Assembly: GCA_030760725.1 (NCBI GenBank)
Contig: JASWHV010000003.1
Span: forward strand, 57,178,517 to 57,242,516
Direction of reading: 5' to 3'
Source: Neostapfia colusana
Taxonomy: Eukaryota > Streptophyta > Magnoliopsida > Poales > Poaceae
Length of the DNA stretch: 64,000 bases
Within the stretch, counting starts at the first letter, position 1; each line of letters starts with the position of its first letter. Shown one piece after another: positions 54,779 to 64,000 of this stretch. Below the pieces are notes generated by a model that ran no database searches, was not told where the DNA came from, and was given only the letters and a program-made list of their open reading frames with translations. The position numbers and the translations under genes are program-made.

Positions 54779-55730
54779 TGTCGACACTTCCCGCGGCCCG
54801 CTGGCCACGTGGCACCTTCGAAGCTCATCCCTGCGGAGGGGGTGAGGTCCGGCACTGCTGGCCATGTGGCAGGCTCGGAGCTCGCCTCTGAGGAAGGAGC
54901 GAGGTCCGGTCCCGCTGGACATGTGTCGCCTTCGGAGCTAGTCTGTACGGAGAAGCGAGGCTCAGCCCCGCGGGACACATGTTGACTTCGGAGCTAGTCT
55001 CTGCGGAGAAGCATGGCTCAGCCCCGCGGGACACGTGTTGACCTCGGAGCTAGTCTCTGCGGAGAAGCGAGGCTCAGCCCCGCGGGACACGTGTTGACTT
55101 CGGAGCTAGTCTCTGTAGAGAAGCGAGGCCCAGCCCCGCGGGACACGTGTCGCTCTCGGAGCTCACCCCTGCAAAAGGGATGAGGTCCGGCCCCGCCAGA
55201 CACGTGTCGACTTCGGAACTCACCCCTGCGGAAGGGATGAGGCCCGACCCTGCTTGACACGTGTCACTCTCAGAGCTCGCCTCCGAGAGGTCCGGACCGC
55301 TGGACACGTGTCACCCTCGGAGGTCGCCTCCGAGAGGTTCGGCCCCGCTGGACATGTGTCTTCCTCGGAGCTCACCTCCGAGGAGAAGGGAGGTCGACAC
55401 TGCTGGACACGTGTCGTCCTCGGAGCTCACCTCCGAGGAGAAGGGAGGCCCGATGCTGTTGGACACGTGTCGCCACCGGAGCTCGCCTCTGTAGAGAGGG
55501 GAGGCCCCACCCCGCAAGACATGTGGCGCACTCGGAGCTCGCCTCTGAGGAAAAGGGAGGCCCCGCCCCGCTGGACGCGTGGCAGGTCCGGAGCTCGCCT
55601 CCGAGGAGAAGCAAGGACCGTCCCCCGCTGGACACGTGGCGTCTCCGGAGCTCACCACTGCGGAGATGCGAGGTCCTTAGGAGGTTTTTCCTCCTGTGCG
55701 CGGGAGTACCCGGTACGGAGGATACCGACA
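54779..55730. repeat. Tat-type LTR remnant inside the C 3' LTR
   Basis: TGTCGACACTTCCC to GGATACCGACA, the same embedded block as 27464-28407, here with an end even closer to E's LTR end. Presence in both C LTRs means C carried it before inserting here. Confidence 0.77.
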
Positions 55731-56383
55731 CAAATTCCCCCACGATTGCTGCCGCACCAAATCAATTGGAGATAAGTTTGTTAAGATCCAAACCAAATTG
55801 AATAGGACTCTTATTTGAACTCCAACTTGAGTAGGACTCTTTCTGATCCCTTTATAAATAGAACCCAAATCTCCCGAGTCGACGACTTGGAGGCCCTAGC
55901 TCCCAACTCGCCGAGTTGAACCCTCTGCCGGAGTACAGTCGCCGGTGAGCCCCACCGGTGAGCCCGCCGACGAGCGCCGTCGCGCCTCGCTGTGCTGCTG
56001 CCATTGCTAGGAGGAAGGCCCCACCACCAAAAAGAAGTGAGGTAGGTATTCGTACCCATCTTACGACCTCGTCGCGGTTTCTTCGCATCTGTTTTCTTCG
56101 TTCCCTTTGAACAGAAGCTGTTTCGTGTGGACAGATCACGTGTTGATCGGTTTTTGATGGTGGGATTGATCTAGATCTTGAGTCAAGATCATCACCACGT
56201 CCACACTTGATCCTTACACCCTTGTTCACCATAAAACCCCATGCAAGCCCAGTAAAACATGCAAGAACACTTACAAACTGGTCTAATGAAACAGCATCAT
56301 AGGATTTGCACCATTGCATCTTGAGTAAAGTTTGTGCATGATGTTTGATTGCTACAATTTTGTATGTGCGTGGTTGTGAGTAG

Positions 56384-56467
56384 AAGGACAAGCTCAGGAA
56401 GCCATCTATGAAGAACTACAATACCGAGACTTCGAGACACGAGAGCAACAAGAGCCACAGGAGCAAG
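56384..56467 (+). other. Candidate exon alpha (C 3' LTR copy), open
   Basis: 84 nt after gtgagtag, ending GAGCAAG|GCAAGTG. After two leading bases it reads GQAQEAIYEELQYRDFETRE and QQEPQEQ with one base left, the same phases as in A, B and H. Its beta partner is lost with the LTR end. Confidence 0.45.
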
Positions 56468-56988
56468 GCAAGTGCCCCTTGGCCATATTGATCCCATGTT
56501 TTGGAAACTATTTTGTTTGCGAAAATATGTATACTTGAGTCAACTTGATGGGATACCCTTTTATAGGAGTTTACTAGTTTTGTTAACCATCCTTGTCGCC
56601 GGGAAAGTTGATGAGTTGTGTATGGTCATTTTTCCTTTTTGCTTCGCTTAAGCTACGGGATACGGGAAGGCGAAGTAGAACATGTCTAAGTACTACACTC
56701 ATATGAGCAATGATGATGAGAACTTGATGATAATAATGAGCATAGAATCGGGGGAGATCTAGCCAAGCTTGGTTCGTGGATGTGGTAGAATGAGATGGTG
56801 GTTTACTTGCCGTAGATCTAAGGACCGGTTCATGCCAGCACATGCCAAGAAAACAGTGCCACCACATGCCAGGAAAACAGTGCCACCACAAGGCTTAGCT
56901 AACTAATTATATAAGTTTCTAGATTGCTATGGACCGTGGAAGGCGCGGGGAATGGGAGTCGAGAGAGGACTGCCCTGGGAACTGCATG

Positions 56989-57464
56989 CCCGGACTGCAC
57001 GACACGTACACCCATCTCAAAGTTGCCGGCAGCAATCTCAACCGATGTTGCACGCAGCCACCTTTCCCATGTTCATCCACACCAGAAGCGGTCCCATCGA
57101 CCCAAACAGCAAGCTCCCTCAAGGTACATACCCGTAGTGATATGTTCTTGAGCGAGTTACCTCCTGCTGTACTGACGCCGAAAGCCTAAGCCGATCAGAA
57201 AAGTTCCAATATGGATCTCACGAGGTACATTGGTTTTCTGCGTCCCATATAGCCAGTATGCTCCTGGTACACAACTCAAACTTGTCCTATGGGGCCAAGT
57301 ACGAACGGGCATTAACCGACACAGGCCAGAGCTATGCATGCATGGACCCCATTCTGCTATATCTCTATCTCCCTGCCCGGTCTCAACTTTTCTTTTGTGA
57401 ATTTTCCTCAAGTTTCTAATCCGGAGTCCGTACCAAAATGATCCCAAGCCCTAAGCTCGCGAGA
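56989..57464 (-). repeat. LTR I, left fragment (A/B/H family, - strand)
   Basis: Similar to 10349-10790 of LTR G (for example acattggttttctgcgtccc against acatcggtttcctggacccc). It joins C at a shared CTGCA. Cut on the right at 57464 by LTR H. No gene. Confidence 0.7.
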
Positions 57465-60039
57465 TGTAAGGGCCCAAGTTTTTCACTTGCTAAAAGTGTT
57501 CATCACCCCCACACACCTCAGCTCATTTATTGTAATCACATGAACACATTTGAAGAGCAAGTAATCACCGTCAATAGAGGGATTAGAAGATGAACTCACA
57601 AAATCCAAAAGATGGATTTCCCACACAAACTATTTAGAGGATGAGCTCACAAATACCTCCTAAACTCTCTTAGGAATGCTCATGCCAAATTCCATGCAAA
57701 TACAAACCTCTTTGAGGTACTTTCGGATACAATAATTAAAGGAGCTAGTTTGAACTTAAATTCAAATTCAAACTACTTCCATCACATGAATTCAAAAGAG
57801 GGATTCATATTCATACTCATCACATTTTTATGAGCTCATCCACCAAATTTCATCCCATTTGGGATTGATATTGACATGAGCTATTTTGAGCAAATTCAAA
57901 CCAAATTTGGATTTCAGCTTCACAATTGCTGCAAATTCATCCAAACCATTTCACACCTTGAATTGTTTAAATTCAAATGGTCATTAAGTGGTTTGATCAA
58001 AGTGCAAAGGGTATTAGGGTTCCCAAATAATTAGAGCAGTAGGAATTAAATTTTTGGGACAAAATTTGAGAGGTGGGACCCTTCTGTCAGTTAACCATTT
58101 GTTCCGAACCGACTGTACTCGGTTTGCTCTGTTCGTCGGGCCAGCTACGAGCGCGCCACCAAGCTGAAACCGGCACCACCTCTTGCTCGACAATTTTTGC
58201 AGCCGAGCGACGCCCTCAGCTCCTTATCCTCGTGCGTGACGCCTCTCCGAGCCATTTCACCGCTTACAGCCTGCTTTGCTTCGCACTCGCGCGAAAGAAC
58301 AGCGCCGCACGGCCGAACTCTATGCTCCACCGTCAATCGACCGAGTCCAAGGCTTTCACACCGAGCTGTGGCCAAAAACAGAACCGCCTGACTCTCCTCG
58401 ACGTCCTCGACGCCGCACCGGAGGAGTTCTCGGCTTCCTAACCGCTACACCACGTTTTTCTTCTTCCTCGGTTCAACCCGAGCCGCCGCCACAAGAACTG
58501 GTCATTCAGCCGCCATATTCTAGCTTTCAACGAGCTTTAAATGCCAAAAGGTTCGCCTAGGTCTTATCCTCCTTCACCTCAAACCCCGGCCGCATGCCAT
58601 GGACTGTGGTCACCAGAATTTCAAGTTTTTGCACCGGCATGCAATATGAACCGTCGGTTAGCCAACTAAAATTTGTGCTGCACGTCGCACCACCCATCAC
58701 AAAAATTAGCAAACTACTTCTAGAGGTCCGTGCGAGTTCTTAGGATCAAAAACCACGGGGAACCATTGTGTAAACCCTCTGTTCTCCGAGTTTTCCCTTT
58801 TTCATCTATTTTGACCTAGGTCGCACGGTGACATGCTACTTAGAGCCGTTCCTGTGCTCACTTGCGTCCACGACAATCTCCCCTAGGATGCACTAATGCT
58901 GTAGGACCCTTTACTCAAGCCTGTGGGGTGCTAGCAAGGTCGGCCGACGCAGCCTAACTTTTCCCAAAGCCCCACACGTTGCCGGCCATGTTCCGGTCAT
59001 TATCGTGGCGAACTAAGGGCAGCAGCATATTCACCGAACGGAACTAGGCGGAGGCAGAGAAAATGAGGAAGTTTGGTGGCTAGCAACACCCTCCCGGCGA
59101 GGTCTCCGGCGAGGGGGGTGGCGGCCGAGCGCGGGAGCGCAAGGTTGAAGACGACCAGCGGGCCCCGTGCGTCAGCCTCTGAATTTTGGGCGCCGGATCT
59201 TCTGTGGCTCAGGATCGGTTTGTGGCTACGCGAGTTTAATTCTGTAGTTCAGTGTGTCGTGCGCTCTGGTGATGACACGTCACACGTGGACCCACAGTCA
59301 GAGATTTAAACATTTCGGGGTTTTCCATTTTTCCAGAATTTTGCCAAATTTCAAACACACATAACTTTTTCTAGGATGGTCCAAATTTAGTGAACCAAAT
59401 TTTGTTGGATTCAGATCTCTAAGTAATTTCCAGCAAAACAAGTTTAACCCCATGAAACCCATTATTTATCCAGAATTAATTCTCCAAAATTTAAACTGTT
59501 GGGAATTTTAACTGGATGTTCCCATGGTGTAAAATTCTGAAATTAGGCCGCGATGTTGGTTTTAATATGCTTGAGTCACATGAAAAGTTTCAGATCCATC
59601 CGAGTTTATTAAGTTCCCCTAATGGTGTGATTAAGTAAACTGACCCAGAGAAAAAGAAAAATATACAGAAACATTTTTCAGAATTTTCTTTAAACTTCAT
59701 TAGCTCATAACTTTCTCTAGGATTCTCCAAATTACATGAAATCAATTCCATTAGAACCATATCAAACTCTAGTTTCCAAAAAGTAATGGTTGCTCCATGA
59801 AAATCACTAGAAAACCTTAGAAACTCTAATTATGGTCATTTACACATTTATTTGTGCAGGGCTCAAATGACCTTTGTTTCAAATGAAATTTGGCCAAGTT
59901 TCTCTTTAGGTTTTCACCAAGTCACAGTAAATATTTCAGAATCAAAAGGGCTGTCTAGCTAGAGTTATTGTCTTTAACTCTTCACTTCAACATAAATGCA
60001 TTTAAATTGACATGCACTTGATATTTTCATTTCATGTAG

Positions 60040-60117
60040 TTGCTCAAGTCGAGGAAGACCCAGAGATACTTGACTTTATCCCTCCGAAAGAATCTTTAGT
60101 CGACGACCAGCAGCAAG
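60040..60117 (+). other. Candidate exon alpha (H copy)
   Basis: 78 nt after ttcatgtag, ending CAGCAAG|GCAAGC. It reads AQVEEDPEILDFIPPKESLV then DDQQQ and one base. The best preserved copy together with A. Confidence 0.52.
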
Positions 60118-61177
60118 GCAAGCTCCGGTTTGCATTAACCTGTTTACAATGTTTATCGTTTTGTCACTTCCATTATGAATTCCATATTATGTGCATTAGA
60201 GTCTTGATTTGAAACCCAATGGCGTAGCCAAGAGAACCAGAGGGTTGGGTCTAAGATTTGAACCTCGAATATCCACTGCAATGCTCAAATGGTATAGGAT
60301 TCAGTACAAATCGAGTAGTTAGAACTACTCACGAGAATAGGCCTAGAAGCACAATACTCGGTTAGAGAGATAAACAATGAATCACATGGCATGAAAATGA
60401 GACCGAGGAGAGAGTAAGGGCAGCAGGACGTTGGGGCCTGTGTGCCATATCTCTCCTTGTGTCGGTTGAGGACCGAGCCGTGTGCGGGCCTGTTGAACAA
60501 GCTAGAGCTGTACCAAAACATACCGGCTATATGGGAACCGGGAAACCAATGTAATTCGGATAGCAATATGTTAAGGCATTGCTTGTTGTCCAAAGGGGTT
60601 GGTTGAGAGCAGCAAGGTGTAAATCGGCTAGCGGGCACCGAGGTTGGTCCGCGTAGAGACCTCCTGGTCGGGACGATAGGACCGGTTCAACACCTGGCTA
60701 ACGAGTGAAACGTTGTTGCGTATGACGTCCGGGATGGTTGCTGTAGAAAACATCGAGCACGGGCGTACGTGACGTGTTATTCGGGTAACTCTGCAGGTGT
60801 AAATTGATTATAAACGCCATCCCTCGTGGTCAGCGGGTACCACTTGTTCACTGTACCGTGACGTAGAAAGATTAGGCTAGATGTCATGAATAAAAGTTGT
60901 TGATTGAAAGTCTTACGTTGATTGTTAATGAAGTGCTTTAGATTAGAGCAAATCAAAATTCTTTTCAATCTTAAACAGAGCACATAAGAGGAATGTGTTT
61001 CTTGTTTGATTGTGGACTTCCTATGTGTCTTAGCATGAGGTTTTCCACTAACTTGAGGCTAAAACTTGAAAGTAAGAGTCCACTAATTAGGCAAGTCCTT
61101 ATGCAAAGTATTCCCTATTGTACACTTAAATTTCATCTTGTAGAGGTAAATGTTTAGATGAGACGGGTTAGTCTTAA

Positions 61178-61193
61178 TGAGCTTTCATGCTCA
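61178..61193 (+). other. Conserved hairpin upstream of beta (H copy)
   Basis: TGAGC (61178-61182), loop tttcat, GCTCA (61189-61193), about 25 nt before the gtttgcag acceptor. Confidence 0.5.
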
Positions 61194-61218
61194 CTACTTG
61201 TTATTGAAGTGTTTGCAG

Positions 61219-61325
61219 GGACTCCTGAGGAGGAGACTCCTGAGGAGGAGACGGATCCTCCAGACGGAACCACGGTCGAGTGGGAGCCGTGCATGCCACC
61301 GTGTAAGTGGATTTGTGTGTGCTAG
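61219..61325 (+). other. Candidate exon beta (H copy)
   Basis: After gtttgcag, two bases complete alpha's codon. Then TPEEETPEEETDPPDG (an in-frame 15-bp duplication of PEEET), TTVEWEPCMPP and eight further codons precede TAG at 61323-61325. Confidence 0.5.
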
Positions 61326-61541
61326 TAGGAACACGTTCACGGGCTGAACGTGAACCTTTTTGCATAGTTTACGCCCGTGAGTATAGACTATAACGATATT
61401 TTGATATAACTATGTTCGTAAATGAGTTGATGTAATAAAACTTAGCTTCCGCCTATTTTCTTCTCTATGTGTTATCCGGTGTTGTCTATCGCTGCACTCC
61501 TCAGCAAGATCCTGGAATGTCGGGACCATTGGGTCCTCACA

Positions 61542-64000
61542 TCATTCTTTCATTCCTATAGTAACTATAAATGAAAAGACTTTATAAATATAGCTTGAAT
61601 GCAAACCGGGGCTTGCCTGTTTTGCAGGTGACTAAGAATATATAATTCAGTTAGTGTGTCGATCACTTGAGGCTTGATCACTTGATCACTTTACTCCTTG
61701 ATTCGCACTTCCATTGCTTCACAATTCTTCACGTCGATAACTATATGATATGAAATGCACATGTACTTAATTGTAAAGCTTTTGCTATAAAAGCCTAATG
61801 ACAAGTTAAAAACAGAACTCTGTTTAAGAATTTGAAATTGAACTGAGCCTAGCAGATGGAGTTGGGTTTAGCACATGTGATCAAGTGCTAAGTGTTTTTC
61901 CTAATTGGGGTATAACAACCTAAGCGAAATGTACTAAAAAGTACTGATCCAGAGCTCAACTTTCGCTCAAAATTTTCAAGTGAGTTTTCCTTGTCACAAG
62001 AAAGTATTCTAGATCAAAACATAGCACTTTCCATTACGTAGTTTTTCCAGAACAATTCCCTAAGTATTTGGGCTAAAAGGAATTAATTCTGAAGTAACTT
62101 ACATGTTCATGCCAAAAAAAAATTGAACTACAATTTCAAGTATAGCTCAGTGAGTATGCATGAATTTTCCTAGGATTTTTGGAGATAAGAATCGCCCAGA
62201 ACTGATTTTTACAAAGTGGAATCCCTCTCTGAAAAATGTTTCTGGACTTTTTGAATACAGCAATTTGTATTCTGAACTTTCCTACTCAAATCAACTCCAA
62301 ATAAGCTGCAAATTTAACAGGAGTTCAATGATATTATAATGAATATTCTGGCAAAATTTGGATGAATCAAACTCTCTCGATAATTCTTTTACTGAAATGC
62401 TTTAAAGAACTATCCAGAAATCATTATTGATTTTCATACAAAATGGCTTACAAATTTGGATAGATCTTTCCAAGCTGAATCTAACCCAATTTTAATCACC
62501 CAATTTGGAGTTTCTTAGCAAAAGTTATGAGCTTCTAAAATTTGAAATGAAATCTGCAAATTTAAACAAAACTGGGAAATGTTTAAATTCTGACACTGAG
62601 CCCAGGGTGGCGTGGCGCAACCGGAGTGCAGAACACACGGGCCACAGGGTTATTTGTGCACAGCCACATTCTGATCCGGAGCAACAGAAGATCCAGCCCC
62701 CTCAGAAACAGCGGCTGACGTGTGGGCCCGGCGTTCATCTTCTTCCTCCCGCCAGCTCCCGCGCGCCTGCCCCTCGCCGGAGCTCGTCGGACTTCGGTCT
62801 CCCGGCCTCCCCCCAGCCTACAACTTGCCGCTAGCCCCTAAATCCACATGCTGAACATGCTGGGGTAGTTTTCCCGGGCCGGAGACGCCTCTAACCTGTT
62901 CGTGATGGTGCGGCGGCTCGGTTTAACTCCGGCGATGTTGGCTGCCTCTTCTAGCCTGCCAAACTCATGCTCTCTTGGCTCTACAGCATCAATGGATATT
63001 GTAGATGCTTGACGTGAACGCAAACTAGGTCGGGGAAGTCGCTAACTAGGGTTGCACCGTGCAACCGAGGTCCCCCGCCACGGTCGCCATTAGCAAAACT
63101 TGAAATTGTGCCTTTACTGCTGATCTTATGCTATGGTTTCGGTCGTGGAGGTGTGCTAGCGAGTCTAGCACCAATGTGCGAAGTTTGAAGAACTCTAAAC
63201 GACGATTGAATGGGAATTCAGTGGATTCTTACCCGAGGTTCAGTTTACATAAGCCGGAAGCAAAACTGGAATTACTCTGGCGATGATCAACGGCTTGGGC
63301 TGAGGTTTGGAGGGAAGCAGCATGATGATCTGGCCGGCGTGCCTATGGGTGCCTTTGCTTGGCCGTGAAAGGCTCTGAGTTGAGCTGTCCACGGGAGGCC
63401 GGAGCTGTAGATATTTGGCCGCCGCAAGACAAGTCGTTCTTGGTGTAGGGGGGCCGATCACCACTCGGTTGTGTGTCGAGGAAGTAGAAGGAGACGCCCT
63501 AGTGCCGTTTTGCTATTCACCAGGCTCTGTTCGTGCGAGAACGGACGGCTCCCGAGCGATACCGAAGAGGTGGCGATGGCTCTGCCCTGTTCTTGCACGA
63601 GGGAGAAAGCAGAGCGTCGGGGTTCCGAGTTGTGGGCAAAGGGATCACGGCTTGAGCTGTTAACAGCGCCGAGCAGGTCGCCAATGCGAGGGAAGCAGCT
63701 GGTAGGTGGCTCTCGGCGTGTCTCGGTGGCGCAATGTGATAACTCTGTCGCTTTGAGTGAGAAACGGAGACTGAAGACTTCGGGTGAAAGTCTAATTGTT
63801 CCAATAACCAGTGGGCCCCACTCCATTTCCCCTCCTTATCCTCCCCAAACGCTCTCAAATTTAGCCAGTGATATAATTCACATGTGTGGAGTTCAAATCA
63901 GCAATTTATTTGGATAATTGCCCATGTTTCATCAAAATTCATATTTGAATTTGAATTCTCATGCAATTTAAAGTCCTATTTGAAATGGCTAGCAAAGTAC
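61542..64000 (-). repeat. LTR I, right fragment, continues past the window
   Basis: Resumes with tcattctttcattcc, related to G near 10898, then gcaaaccggggcttgcctg at about 61600 as in the other - strand LTRs. A GC-rich block (about 62600-63790) and an AT-rich end follow. About 105 bp of LTR expected between this and the left fragment are missing. No conventional gene. Confidence 0.65.

Larger units (their letters stand above)
27334..56988 (+). mobile_element. Element C: Tekay-type Ty3/gypsy chromovirus, host of E
   Basis: 5' LTR 27334-30664, PBS, leader, (E inserted at 31334-50039), gag from 50084, protease-RT-RNase H-integrase-chromodomain to 54698, PPT and a 3' LTR cut at 56988. It inserted into the B 5' LTR. 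The right target duplication is lost with the LTR end. Gag and pol share one frame, split by several stops and 1-bp shifts. Confidence 0.9.
54647..56988 (+). repeat. Element C 3' LTR, last ~1 kb lost
   Basis: Matches 27334 to about 29660 of the 5' LTR, including the embedded CACGTG array, the TATA box (55853-55860) and alpha. It stops at gggaactgcatg (56988), where a - strand LTR of the A/B/H family begins. A stretch near 56845-56882 has a tandem copy (catgcca...acagtgccaccac) not in the 5' LTR. Confidence 0.9.
57465..61541 (+). repeat. LTR H: 4.1-kb LTR without internal region, + strand
   Basis: TGTAAGGGCCC to GGTCCTCACA. It contains an AT-rich start, GC-rich blocks (58080-58560 and 59080-59300) whose open frames I do not trust, alpha, the hairpin and beta. 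It has no gag or pol, so it is a solo LTR or recombination product. Flanks cgaga and tcatt do not match, so no target duplication supports a simple insertion. Confidence 0.75.

Noticed and set aside
61600..61760. Alpha-like block in LTR I
   Set aside because: catatag and a GC donor are present, but the frame reads differently and meets a stop.
1..64000. Host genes, tRNA or rRNA genes, CRISPR arrays, bacterial operons
   Set aside because: None seen. TGGTATCAGAG sites are retrotransposon primer sites, and all coding similarity is to LTR elements.

Overview
The window is a stack of nested LTR retrotransposons from a large plant genome, most likely a grass. The basis is the element mix: Tekay-type chromoviruses with 3-4 kb LTRs, a CRM-like chromovirus, a Tat-clade element with two RNase H domains, and a SIRE/Maximus-type copia element with an extra 3' gene. 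Most priming sites match initiator-Met tRNA. I found no host gene, structural RNA gene or CRISPR array. The species cannot be named from this sequence.

I name the elements A to I. A (+, 1-4313, begins left of the window) is a Tekay-type leader and gag fused by a deletion to its 3' LTR. It abuts D (+, 4314 to about 14640), an old, heavily decayed CRM-like element. D's pol gene is split by G, a solo LTR on the - strand (9588-13511). B (-, about 14641-27333) is a Tekay-type element with leader, gag, pol and chromodomain. Its 5' LTR is interrupted by C (+, 27334-56988), another Tekay-type element. C's leader holds E (-, 31334-50039), a Tat-clade element flanked by a perfect 5-bp duplication (aacct). 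E's antisense ORF is in turn broken by F (+, 33170 to about 42195), a SIRE-type copia element that has lost its 3' LTR. After C's truncated 3' LTR come a - strand LTR fragment I (56989-57464 and 61542-64000) and, inside it, a + strand LTR H (57465-61541).

Decay follows nesting depth: D is broken by stops and shifts every few hundred bases, B, C and E are intermediate, and the innermost F keeps a 993-codon open pol. No element here is intact, so any mobilisation would need proteins supplied from elsewhere.

The most unusual signal is inside the Tekay-type LTRs. Copies A, B, H and, more distantly, C share two short open blocks about 1 kb apart. Block alpha is exactly 78 nt in four copies of one family and 84 nt in one C copy. 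It follows an AG and in the better copies ends at a GC-type splice donor (AAG|GCAAG). Block beta follows a CAG acceptor. The phases fit in every family: alpha ends one base into a codon and beta supplies the other two. Differences between copies are often synonymous, and a small hairpin just upstream of the beta acceptor shows compensatory changes. This looks like a spliced, acidic, LTR-encoded reading frame that I do not recognise. A start codon or first coding exon was not found.

Other notable structures are a Tat-type LTR remnant built into C's LTR as an array of CACGTG boxes upstream of its TATA box, a heptad repeat inserted in E's pol, E's TATA box in the loop of a perfect inverted repeat, and an F 3' gene with its own TATA box and a candidate 5'-UTR intron.
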